64,000 nt of DNA from Endomychus coccineus. Taxonomy: Eukaryota > Arthropoda > Insecta > Coleoptera > Endomychidae. The translations under genes were made by a program, and so were the position numbers. Under the pieces are notes generated by a model. It was not told the DNA's origin. It did no database searches and worked only from the letters and a program-made list of their open reading frames with translations. Position 1 is the stretch's first letter, and every line of letters starts with the position of its first letter. The stretch covers positions 22,486,297 to 22,550,296 of the forward strand of contig OY294068.1 of assembly GCA_958510875.1 (NCBI GenBank). The letters are read 5' to 3'. This document shows positions 33,054 through 43,417 of the stretch, piece by piece.

Positions 33054-34110
33054 ACAACAATAAGTACGAAATAATCACCACTAAAATTACTATCGAAGTA
33101 CTAATAACCTTTCAGCTGCAAAGTAGCCATTATCGGAGTAAAATGTACTATTTGAACTTAATGCAGTCATGGGGTTTACCCATAGACCTATTACCTAAGG
33201 AGACAGAATTGTTTACATTTAAACACGATCAGACATTGCCAAAATTTCGGGCCATTCAGACCGCTATATATTACAAGTATGGCCGTATGGAATATGCTGT
33301 TGCCGGATTAGTTGTTCTGTGTGCCTGATTGAGATTTGTAATTATTATAAAATCGTCCATAGCATTATTTATTGGTTATAATAAAAGCAATTCTGTTGAA
33401 ATGTCGTTTTCTCTGAAAAATATTCCATAATTTATGGTAACCTGGAATATACAATCGAATTATAGAATATTTAAATTTTTAAATATAGAACTATTCCAAT
33501 CCATTGCATCATTTGTTCAGAAGGCGACAACGCCAAGCACCTTTTATGACTTTGTTCTGTACTACGCAATTTGACAGCTTTCGTATTTCTCGTAACTATT
33601 TCGAAGCGGTGTTGCCTTACAAGTGGTACCAAGTTTTCAATCATAGTTACAGCGTTGCCAATAAGAAGTGATTATGACTCGACGACAAAGAGGTCCTTTG
33701 GTTTTCTTTGTCATACTTCATGTAATCATTGCGACAAGTCAAATGGAGTTTTATGAATGAGATATTTCCCGCTTATGGTAATTTCTTACTATAGGTCTCC
33801 ATTATATGAACAAAATGTTTTTATAGTCAAAGTACGCGGAACAGTTTAACTCATTATTAAGAACATATTTTGAATACACTTTTGAAACACAAAATATCCA
33901 GGTAAATTAAAAGGGATGTAACCGATAAAGCAATTTATCAAATTCAGATTTATCTGCAGCTGAAGGTAACCCCTCATTTGCATTATTTACCCCAAATAGA
34001 ACATTTTGATTTCTAATTTAATTTACGCTGATCATGGCACTTGGTAGGTGAAAGGTCCTCAGTAATAGTATTTTTGACAGATGAGGGTGATTATTTCGTA
34101 CTTATTAGTG
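33054..34110. repeat. Inverted pair of dispersed repeat R3
   Basis: The left arm at 33054-33150 (GTACGAAATAATCACC, CTTTCAGCTGCAAAGTAGCC) and the right arm at 33985-34110 (TGGTAGGTGAAAGGTCC, GGGTGATTATTTCGTAC) are inverted relatives of each other and of 12365-12490 and 53025-53165. The 830 bases between show no retroelement protein. A plus-strand open frame at 33038-33328 is unassigned. Lies in intron 3 of the JmjC gene. Confidence 0.6.
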
Positions 34111-34176
34111 TTAGTTTCTCTGCCAAAAAAACAATTATAGTTAGAAAAAAACTTCATAATCACTTACTTATCTCAC

Positions 34177-34297
34177 CAGGTTCTACAATGACGTTAAGTT
34201 CCTTACATTTGTGTACACATTCTGGTGGAGGAGCCAAATACCACATTTTCCTTCCCTTAATTTGAGCCTGCCAGGAAGGATATAATACGTTATCGAT
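34177..34297 (-). CDS. JmjC oxygenase, exon 3
   Basis: 121 bases, acceptor TTCTAG, donor GTGAGA. Encodes IDNVLYPSWQAQIKGRKMWY, LAPPPECVHKCKELNVIVEP. The first codons (I-D) follow directly on the His that ends exon 2, so the iron-binding HxD motif H242-I-D244 is split across this junction. WQAQIKGRK.W.LAPP is the usual cupin-8 follow-on with the 2-oxoglutarate-binding Lys. Confidence 0.9.
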
Positions 34298-34751
34298 CTA
34301 GAAGAATACGAATCACTCGTCATCAGGTTCTTTTTGAAATTTTGAATAATAAAAGTTCATGATATTAGAGCTTCACTATAATCCAAATCTCCCATACAAA
34401 ATTAATTTGAATAAATTGAGAAAGCATGTGTCCCTCTATAGCTTAGGCATGTTTAGGGGGGGGCGCTGGAAATGTCTACCTATTCTTGAGCCGCCACTGT
34501 CGTAATAACACTCTGCTATTGGGGAGTTATTATTATACTCTTAGGGAAGGAACAATTCATAGTAGCGTTTTGGAAATAATAAAAAGAACATCTACAAGAG
34601 CCTTTGACTTCGTAAGATAGATATCACTAGAAAGATAACCTAAACGGGTCATTGCAATTGCAATAACAACATTTTGTATGAGTTTGAAAATATTTAATTC
34701 TTGGAAAATCGAAGTATATCGCATTTGTTGTAGTAAAATGTTCAAACATAC

Positions 34752-35249
34752 GTGTAGAGGAGCTCCTTTACCAGGGCCACCCATGAATATCCAACTCAGT
34801 GCGATGTTTTCAGATAAATCGGGCAGAAAATATGGCCTGGTATAATACTCTCGCAGAACTTCACCGGCCTTATTGAAACAATTACTCCAACCAACATACC
34901 AAGGATCTTCGCCATCTTCCAAATTAGCTCGTTCTTTTTTCATGGCGAAAACTTCTCCCAAACGTAGGAATTCGGTCTTATAGGGAAAAAACTGACACGT
35001 TGGGTCTTCGTAATCCTCCAGATTACCGTACAAGTCTTTAAAAAACTCAAAATTAAACTTTTCCAAAGCTTTCCATGATTTTGTGGCATCCGCCACGATA
35101 ACGGGTCTGGAGGATTTAGCGTACAAAGTATCAAAATCGAAACTAGATATGTTCTGGATTCTGTCGATTTGATCTACATTGATGCATATATCGCAATTTT
35201 CTGGTGGTCTAAATAATTTTGCGAAAGTGGATGGAGCTTCAATCATGCA
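34752..35249 (-). CDS. JmjC/cupin-8 oxygenase, exon 2 (main domain)
   Basis: 166 codons, phase 0 at both ends, acceptor TTTGCAG, donor GTATGT. Encodes PPENCDICINVDQIDRI, SSRPVIVADATKSWKALEKF (the RPVIV...W start of the fold), WYVGWSNCFNKAGEVLREYY, RPYFLPD and LSWIFMGGPGKGAPLH. The full protein (exons 38705-38478, 35249-34752, 34297-34177, 32617-32532) has 310 residues and keeps H242, D244 and H292. An active Fe(II)/2-oxoglutarate oxygenase is therefore expected. Its substrate cannot be told from sequence. With the N-terminal membrane anchor, the domain probably sits in the ER/secretory lumen. Confidence 0.92.
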
Positions 35250-35588
35250 CTGCAAAGATCAAACTAATGAACTTCATTGTTGACCACAATAAAATAAAAA
35301 TCTGCTTCCATATCGCATTGTACATTGTACAGTATCATTTTCTGGTATACTTTCTGTGAAATATATAATATGCATGGAAGAGTAAAAAATGCTATTGAAA
35401 TTTTCGTATCGTCATTTGGAATCAAATTTAGTTTGATTATTGAAAATAATTCAATGCATTTGTTGCTTATTTTGGCCATTATATGATTCAATTTAATGAA
35501 TATCCAATATTATATTGTTCCAATTCAAATTATAGCAAATTCAGTAGTCAGAAACAGTAATGAACTATTTATTTTATGGAAATCCATT

Positions 35589-36720
35589 TTAATAAAATGA
35601 AATAAAACAATTTTCTTGTCTACTTTCCGCAAGAGATTTTATTTTACAATAAACACGACCGGTTTCGACTTTTACATCATCATCAAGTGAATATAGAAAA
35701 TGCAGGTCCAATTGGCTATTAAGTGTATTGAATTCGGGATTTTTACACAGTTTGTTAACCTCCAAACTTTCCAACAAATTCATTGACTTCTCTTTATTGC
35801 AAGTATGAACTATTTAAAAATTATGTATTATTATTTTATGATTTGAAATATTAATATGTTCGAAGATTGCTGATTTACTATCATAGGAAATATGCTCTTT
35901 GAAACGTGACTTGAAATTGCGACCCATCTGCCCAACATAGGCCATTGGGCACTCACCAAATTCGATCTTGTAGTTACCTGATTTTTTGTATTTGTCTGTT
36001 TTTTATTTGGCATTAAATAGTAAATTGTTCAGATTCAAGCCATTAGAAGAAGAAGTTGTTTTAATACATTTTGAAAAATAGTTACTCATACTGTTTGATA
36101 ATTCGCCAATATAACTAAAACATGCATATTTCTTTTCTGGTGTTTCTGTTTTTATTCTTGACTATTAATGAAGTGGATAGGAATATTGTAATTTAAAGCT
36201 ATCTGTTTAATTGTACTGATTTCTGTCTTGAAATCTTTTTCTGATAGAGGGATATAAATAAATAGAATAGAAAATAAATGTGGGGAAGAATTATTATTGG
36301 TAAGAATATCTTTAGTTAAAGGAATACACTCATCTGTTGGGATGTTTGGGAACATGTTCACATCGAATGAGACTAATTTTTAATTATTTTTAAAGATGTG
36401 TTTAGAAAGTTTATTTATTAGATCTATAGCATTTGAAACGGTATGCTGAGGATGGAATGTTGTTACTTCTTGGAATTTATGATTTAAAGATTTGTCTAAC
36501 TTCCCTGATGGAGCGCTTACATAAGAGACTACTGGTCTACCAGATTTTTCTTCCTTATGAAGCTTGATTAGCCCGTACATTTTTGGCGGTTGTACGTTCA
36601 TTGGAATCAGTTTTCTTTTTCCCATAATGTATTTGCCAGGTAGTCTGCATGTTCCAATTCTTCTTTTATTTCTTCCGTTGAGAATTTTGTGGGTGGTGAT
36701 ACTCTAGTTGTACGAGTTGA
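35589..36720 (-). mobile_element. Penelope-like element family 2, left copy
   Basis: Minus strand from 36720 down: IPMNVQPPKMYGLIKLHKEE, GRPVVSYVSAPSGKLDKSL (start of the PLE RT, 36380-36625), then MFPNIPTDECI (RT motif A region, 36330), then after a deletion that removes the catalytic YVDD, a broken GIY-YIG (ECPMAYVGQMGRNFKSRFKE in mixed frames, 35880-36000). 35589-35780 is the 3' end with a hammerhead-like motif at about 35652-35690 (TTGATGATGAT, GTCGAAACCGG). Lies in JmjC intron 1. Confidence 0.82.
35652..35690 (-). ncRNA. Hammerhead-like motif, family 2 (imperfect)
   Basis: UUGAUGA, short stem GAU/GUC, GAAAC, then CGGUCGUG. The first core base is U instead of C. A second copy at 37709-37743 (+) reads UUGAUAA and GAAUCC and is more damaged. 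Probably derived from, but not equal to, an active hammerhead. Confidence 0.4.
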
Positions 36721-36721
36721 T

Positions 36722-37204
36722 TTATGCTTTCTTTTCGGTTTTCTTGGGCAGCAATACTGCTTGAATGTTAGGCAACACTCCGCCTTGAGCGATGGTCACA
36801 CCTGACAATAGCTTGTTCAATTCTTCGTCGTTGCGGATGGCCAATTGCAAATGACGGGCTGCGTTACCGGCTAATTCCAAAACTTTGGCGGCCAAATATT
36901 CCATCACTGCGGCTAGATAGACCGGGGCTCCGGCACCTACACGCTCGGCATAATTTCCTTTACGTAATAATCTGTGGATACGTCCGACGGGAAATTGGAG
37001 TTCGGCACGACTTGAACGAGATTTCGCTTTTCCCTTGACTTTGACTCCTTTACCTCGAACTGACATAGTTTTTATCCTTTGTAGTAACAGTTGCCTGTCC
37101 CTCGAGGAGCTGCTGATATGTGGGATTTCAACTACATTCAGCTTTCTTAGAGTATCTTGCATTTTAGCGTGATATTCTTCTGTGCTCAGAATTGGAAAAT
37201 GCAT
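36722..37204 (-). pseudogene. Histone H2A-like ORF between two PLE copies
   Basis: The minus strand from 37066 encodes 114 residues of H2[61 protein letters not shown], then [20 protein letters not shown] and [14 protein letters not shown]. Compared with canonical insect H2A, ten residues of loop L2 (72-81, between NAAR and HLQL) are missing in frame. Glu61 of the acidic patch is Lys, and there are changes near the N-terminus. The frame is open 46 codons further upstream (37204-37067), a stretch of unknown origin. The stop lies directly against PLE sequence, with no histone stem-loop or poly(A) tail. No promoter is evident. Best read as a captured, altered H2A copy, but a transcribed variant is possible since the frame is intact. 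Confidence 0.8.
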
Positions 37205-37830
37205 ACCACCGGTAAATACATTATGGGAAAAAAGAAAACTGATTCAAGAGAAATCAGTACAATTAAATAGGTAATTTTAAATAACAATATTCCTATTCAC
37301 TTCATTAATCAAATTATTAATCGTAGAGAACAAAGACAAATTTCACAATTATTATATTCCATAACAGAAACACCAGGAAGAAATATACATGTGGTAGTTA
37401 TGTTGGCGAATTATCAAACAGTACGAGTAAATATTTTTCAAAATTTAATACAAGAACTTCTTTTAATAGCGGCTTGAATCTGAGCAAATTACTATTTAAT
37501 GCCAAAAAAAACAGACAAATACAAAAAATCCGGTATCTACAGGATTGAATGTGGTGAGTGCCTCAATAAATCTGTTGGAATGTTTGTAGATTAACAAACT
37601 GTGTAAAAACCCTGAATTCACTTAATAGCCAATTGGACCTTAATTACTCCCCATTCCTGAATCTGTGAACTTTATGTATAAATAAATCTACCTGTTGTTT
37701 CTATGTTCACTTGATAATGATGTAAAAGTCGAATCCGGTCGTGTTTATTGAAAAATAAAATCTGTTTTGAAAATTAGACAAAAAAAAATTGTTTTATTTC
37801 ATTTTATTTAAATTCATTAGTCTTGTTAAT
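37199..37830 (+). mobile_element. Penelope-like element family 2, right copy
   Basis: On the plus strand, sequence matching the left copy begins at GGTAAATACATTATGGGAAAAA (37211), skips most of the RT, resumes at AATATTCCTATTCACTTCATTAAT (37290), passes a broken GIY-YIG (37500-37600) and ends with GTAAAAGTCGAATCCGGTCG and the TTTTATTTCATTTTATT end near 37805. It is head to head with the left copy and the H2A-like ORF sits at the junction. Confidence 0.8.
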
Positions 37831-38477
37831 GAATTTAAAACACATTAATAGAGAGCATTGTCAATATTAAAATTTTTCTTTGTCCTCGTCTTACCTATTT
37901 TTGAAGATGGTGATGAGCCACTGTTGCGTAAGATTTAAATAGAATTCAAAATCATTGTTTTCATCATCTTCAATAACTGCAACTTTCAATCAAATAGAGA
38001 TAAGAAATATGAATTGAAATACAGAATGAACTTGTCATGGCATAAATATTTCCTTTCTATAATACGAAAATTGTTCAAGATTCAAACCACCATTTTCATT
38101 GAAAATACCAACCTACCTTGTAATTTTTTTTTTAATCATGTCTTCTCAATAACATTTTTGTTCATTTTGAATAATAACACTGCTTGAGTTGAATTCTCCA
38201 ATCACCTCGTATTTTAATTCTGGTAAATATATTTTGAGTTTAAAAGAAGTATTATCATGGATGAAAAGTAGTCTCTATCTACATCATTATTATCATTTTA
38301 CTCAAGAGATAAATTATTTGTGAAAAAATATTTCTTTAATTATTGGAAGAATATTAAAACAAAATGGAATATGGCTCTTTGAGTATGCATAGAATAAATT
38401 TCAATTTCTAGATCGTCCTTGCATATTAATATTTATATTTCAATCTAAACAAATACAACATATATCTATCTACTCAC

Positions 38478-38705
38478 ATTGGAATCTTTGATGAGCAAAT
38501 TACTTTGAGCTATCATCACAGAAAAAAATCCACCACTCAAGCAAATCAGAAGCCAAAATTTATGGAGACAGCAAAACGACGTTTTATTACGTTTTATATC
38601 GGATACCAAATCAAGTTTATTGTAACAGCTGGTGGGTATTGAATGGGATTTTTCTAATAATAATTGTAATCGTTTCTTAGCTTCGTCCATGTCTGAACTC
38701 TTCAT
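38478..38705 (-). CDS. JmjC oxygenase, exon 1 with membrane anchor
   Basis: 76 codons from ATG at 38705 to donor GTGAGT. Residues 1-46 are polar and basic (MDEAKKRLQLLLEKS, DIKRNK). Residues 48-66 (HKFWLLICLSGGFFSVMIAQ) form one hydrophobic membrane segment, which predicts a type II anchor with the catalytic domain on the luminal side. A second Met at codon 6 could also start. Exon 1 and exon 2 are separated by 3.2 kb that holds the PLE/H2A structure. Confidence 0.82.
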
Positions 38706-39368
38706 GAAACTGACTGATTTGGAATAACGTTCAAGCGTCCGATTCGTCGCATCGTACTCCGCTCAATATTCAATGAGATGGACATTTACAGATGTCCAAT
38801 TTTAACTTAATAAGGTTACGCAGGAATCATTTATACGTATTTCGTATCTAGAGTAGAAAGTGGTCCAATTTCGCCTCCAAAATTGCGACTTCAGATATCC
38901 AATCATCATTACTATTAGAATGAATTATTTAATTGCAACATTTTCATAGTTCCATTCTAGCTACTAGAAACTAGATGATTATTATGTAGAATAACTTATT
39001 CATATTATGCACACTGCATATAAATTGTCTCAACAGGAAGTACATATCTTTGAAGGTGATAACTGGTTGGTACATTTGCTATAACATTTGATGGCTGTTT
39101 CGCAGTAATTGGTATTTTATGTTATTTTAATTGGTTGGAATGTCTCATAATACTGAGAATAGTATAAGTAGGTAATATTCTGGAAAAAAATACCAACACC
39201 AGAATTATTGAATCTCAACCAACCATGTAGGGTAGGGACAAGTACTTTCTTTCATCAGGGAAATTTACAAAAAAAGGAAGTGGCAATTTTATTTCGTTAT
39301 TTTTGTTTTCTTAAATTGATTGTCAAAATGAACCAAGCGACACCCAATTTCATCAATAACACGTAACC
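38706..39368. other. Upstream region of the JmjC gene
   Basis: Probably contains 5' UTR and promoter. No TATA or other element can be set with confidence. Confidence 0.35.
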
Positions 39369-39510
39369 CCCTTCTCTTTCTCTGTCTCTGTCTCCGTCTC
39401 TGTCTCTGCTCTTGTCCCGGTCTCTGTTTCTCTCTCTCCACTCTCTCCCTCCTCTCTCTACCCCCTCTTTCTCTACCCCCTCTCTATTCCCCTCTCTCTC
39501 ACTCACTCAA
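39369..39510. repeat. Polypyrimidine low-complexity tract
   Basis: Nearly all C and T in the plus strand (TCTCTGTCTCTG units, CCCCCTCT). The arginine/glutamate-rich open frame on the other strand is an artefact of this. Confidence 0.9.
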
Positions 39511-40209
39511 AGGGGAGCAATAGCGGATTTTTACTTGTTCTATTAGCGGAAAACCCTACCAATATTAACAGTTCTCATGTTGAGACAGATTAGTAAAATT
39601 AAAGCACTATATATTTTCTAGTGCTTCAGTAGAATTCAATTGAATTCATCCACATATTTATATATTATTATGCATAATTGTTCATGTTCACATGAATGAG
39701 CTGTGATCAATGGATAACGGACTCCCCTCACTTTTGTAAGCAAAATGCGGTTCAAATAACGTATGATTGTAAGAACAGAAAATATATTGGAAATGATTTG
39801 GAAACCTCTAATCAAAGACGTTAAGATGCACTCTGTTACATTTAAATTTTATTCAAATAGTCTATATAATGTATTTTGCTACTCTATGTTTGATACTGAC
39901 AGCTGCTGCGGAATTATTCACATTATAATATAACTTTTTCCACGACTATTGTATAAAATATGCATACTGCATGTGTTTCCTCAAGCATAATGTATCCATT
40001 AATCACTAGTGAATAATGAAATCATTATTCTCTACCATCAATATGAGAAACATGATAGTAACGTATAGACAAATACGATAAAAATAGAGCGTGCTATGAA
40101 ACGTCAAGTCAGATCGAATTTAATTTGAAACGTCAACAATTTGTTGGTTCGAATTGTTTCAACAGCAAAGTTTATTAGTATCAAAGTAATATTTATGGGT
40201 CGTGGACAA
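39511..40209. other. Intergenic, no gene
   Basis: AT-rich, nothing recognised. Confidence 0.4.
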
Positions 40210-40320
40210 AGTATAGTATTCTACTTGCATATTATGGCTATTATTCACTTGGATGATTTACCACTTCATCCACGTGAATAATAAGTCACCATAATATGCT
40301 CGTTGAATAATATACTATTG
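40210..40320. repeat. 110-base hairpin (MITE-like)
   Basis: TGCATATTATGG, ATTATTCAC and TGGATGA on the left mirror TCATCCA, GTGAATAAT and CCATAATATGC on the right. The outer TAGTATT pairs with AATAATATA. Loop about ten bases. Confidence 0.75.
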
Positions 40321-41140
40321 TTTTATACCTGCTGTCACATGAACTATCAAAATTTGTCACAAAGTAAACGCTGTGACTTCACATGGATGACATCACTTGA
40401 ATGTTAAAATGAGAATTTCAAATCCAATAGGAATGGCGGAATCATCCCAATACCATTATTTATGTCAAATTATTGTTACCGTTACCGTTGTTGTATACAA
40501 GTATACATCTATATATTCTCAGTAGTAACCTAGATAACTATTGGTTTTTAAATCAAGAGGATCGTTACAGGCAAGATGTTAAGAATAAATTTTCATTTAA
40601 TTTTATCACACGTTGTTGCGCAGATGGTGGAAGCGAGATAATTTAACAATTTTCCGGCACATCTCACACTGCCAGCTGCTCTGCGGTTTTTCAAAGGATA
40701 ACGAGAAACGAGGAAAATACACTATCGAACGGAAACAAAGCGTAGGTACATAGTTTTTCGTGGAATATAGGAAATGTTCACATTTTATGTTTAAATTTTC
40801 TAAATGTCGAACTTTGACACATATCTTGTAATTTAAGTAATTAATATGAAGTTTTACTACTATACCAATGATTAACTAGTCCAAGTTTCGTTTGCTAATA
40901 ATCATTATTAATTTGGAAAATAATAGGAAATTTTGAAAGGAGCATAAACATTCGAGTCACTCGAATTTTATAATATATATAATATATCTGGATTATTGAT
41001 TTCTCCGTTGCGAATTTGGTTCTCAACGAATACTCTCTTGAATGAAAATCAAGTAATATGGTAACCTTACTGGTAATTTTGCTGAAGGGAAATTAATAAT
41101 TAACTCGAAAAATTGAATTCTTTTATATTTTATTTTAAAG
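40321..41140. other. Intergenic, no gene
   Basis: AT-rich. A slightly GC-richer patch near 40640-40740 has no ORF of note. Confidence 0.4.
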
Positions 41141-42490
41141 AAATAAAATTACAACACTTCCTACAAACATATAATATTGTATTCGAATGGGGAATTCGGG
41201 AAGGTATGAGTAATTTACTTTCCGTCCTATGAAGATATTCTCTACTGAACTTGTTTCGAGGGATCGTCGTGACATAGGCCTGAGTCATATGACACTAGCA
41301 TGACATGGTCAAGGTGTTGGCTTGTAGTAGAGATGGCTGTGGGTGCTTTTAATTATCAAGAAGTATGTTATCATAACTTACGAAAAACAAGTTACCTACC
41401 ATTAAATGAATAATCCAGAAGAGAATGAAGTTTAAGCAAATAAAATTACAACACTTCCTGCAAACATATAATATTGTATTCGAATGGCGAATCCAGGATG
41501 GTATGATAGTATGACCTTTCCGTTCTATGGAAATATTCTCTACTGAACTAGTTTCGAGGGATCGTCGTGACATAGACCTGAGCTGGTCATATGACACGAG
41601 CATCACATGGGCAAGGTGTTGGCCTGTAGTAGAGATGGCTGTGTGTGAGCTTTTATTTTTTAAGAAGTACGTCAACATAACCTACGAAAGACAAGTTACG
41701 AACCAATAAACGAATAATCTAGAAGAGAATACATACTTTATGTTCTAGCTTAAACAAATAAAATTACAACACCAGGATGTTGGCTTGTAGTAGTGATGGT
41801 TGTGACTGAGCTTTTATTTTTCAAGAAGTGTCATCATAACCTACAAAAGACAAGTTACCTACCAATAAATGAAGAATCCAGATGAGAATAAATACTTTGT
41901 ATTCTAGTTTAAGCAAATAAAAATACAACACTTCCTGCAAACATATAATATTGTATTCGAATGGCGAATTCAGGATGGTATGATAGTACGACCTATCCGT
42001 TCTATGAAGATATTCTCTACTGAACTAGTTCCGAGGGATCGTCGTGACATAAACCTGAGCTGGTCATAAGACACGAGCATCACATGGGCAAGGTGTTGGC
42101 CTGTAGTAGAGATGGCTGTGGGTGAGCTTTTATTTTTCAAGAAGTACGTCATCATAACCTACGAAAGACAAGTTACGAACCAATAAACGAATAATCTAGA
42201 AGAGAATACATACTTTATGTTCTAGTTTAAACAAATAAAATTACAACACTTCCTTCAAACATATAATATTGTATTCGAATGGCAAATTCAGGATAGTTTG
42301 AAGATATTCTCTACTGAACTAGTTTCGAGGGATCGTCGTGACATAGGCCTGAGTTGGTCATATGAACAGAGCATCACATGGTCAAGCTGTTGGCCTGTAG
42401 TAGAGATGGCTGTGAGTGAACTTTTATTTTTCAAAAAGTACGTCATTATAACCTACGAAAGACAAGTTACGAACCAATAAAAAATTATTC
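41141..42490. repeat. Five-unit satellite array, about 318-bp monomer
   Basis: Units begin with AAATAAAA(T)TACAACAC at 41141, 41438, 41756, 41915 and 42233. Units 2 and 4 are 318-bp full monomers, unit 1 is 297, unit 3 has lost half (159) and unit 5 is cut at its 3' side. All include AAACATATAATATTGTATTCG (except unit 3) and GAGGGATCGTCGTGACATA. Short open frames within are repeats of the same chance ORF. The array starts about 340 bases past the CRAL-TRIO stop codon. Confidence 0.93.
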
Positions 42491-42741
42491 CCGTAGAGAA
42501 TAGATAATAGCAACAAGGAATTTAATATTACTCATTTTTAATAAATAATTATCATTGGTATCAACCACCTTTTGATACAAATATTGCCTAAGACCTCCTT
42601 TGTTTGGAGAAGAAAATTATGTATGAATTTAATTTCAATTGTGGGTTCATATATTCAAATGAAAAAATATGATTAAATAACGAATTTATTCACAAAAATA
42701 TACAGGGCCAAGAATTACTTAGACTTATAATTAAATCTTAC

Positions 42742-42747
42742 TTTATT
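42742..42747 (-). promoter_or_regulatory. Poly(A) signal of the CRAL-TRIO gene
   Basis: AATAAA on the minus strand, 81 bases after the stop at 42828. Confidence 0.6.
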
Positions 42748-42827
42748 AATGATTATAATTGATTTTATACAAAGACTAGATGTCAATATTTCATTTATAG
42801 TATATAAGTACTCTATCAGTATTCGTT

Positions 42828-42967
42828 CTAATCTAAATTCAAGTTTTTAAAAGTACCATTTGTTCCAAATGATATGTCCATATTGATTCTTAACTTCTCG
42901 TTTGATATACGCTTGATAGCATCAGTAAATATGCATTGTTTATTTTTAAACACATCATCGAAGCTGG
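42828..42967 (-). CDS. CRAL-TRIO protein, exon 6 (terminal)
   Basis: 140 bases, acceptor ATTTTCAG. Encodes (A)SFDDVFKNKQCIFTDAIKRI, SNEKLRINMDISFG, TNGTFKNLNLD and TAG. The FG..GTF..L..D ending is standard for insect alpha-tocopherol-transfer-like proteins (GSFRKLEVD-like). Confidence 0.88.
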
Positions 42968-43417
42968 CTGAAAATAATTATAAAATTAATATTGGCATTT
43001 ATGTGATTTATTTATTCTGAAATCTGATATTTAGTAACGGGTTATTCGACCACCCCAACGGCTGCGATGGAAAGGCAGATGGGATTGGAGTCACTGCACC
43101 TCGCCGTTCAGGCAGAAGTCATAAGAGGAGTGTATCGCTTTGTTGGACAAGGAAAAGCTGACCAAAAAGACCGAAGCATTCTTGGATTGCTTGAATCACC
43201 TGGGCCATTGGGGTTGAGATCCGACAGGATCAATGTTCACAGTAGTTTCGTACCGTTCATGATTCAAATCTTGAATGGGCGGGTGACCCTGAGCGCAATC
43301 CTCATATGATACCAGGGGATTCCGTATTGTTTACCGAAGGCACCAAGACCGAAAAAAGTACAGGTGCTGGAATAGTCGAGACAACGGACCAAGGAGGAAT
43401 AATTTCTTTGAACCTAG

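Noticed and set aside
33571..33756. Candidate last JmjC exon on the minus strand (a WYH is readable)
   Set aside because: The phase does not fit and a stop follows directly. The exon at 32617-32532 fits both phase and family ending.
34440..34500. hAT end at GAGCCGCCACTG
   Set aside because: No matching left end was seen nearby, so only a scrap at best.
39297..39506. Arg/Glu/Asp-rich frame on the minus strand
   Set aside because: It is the complement of a C/T low-complexity tract.
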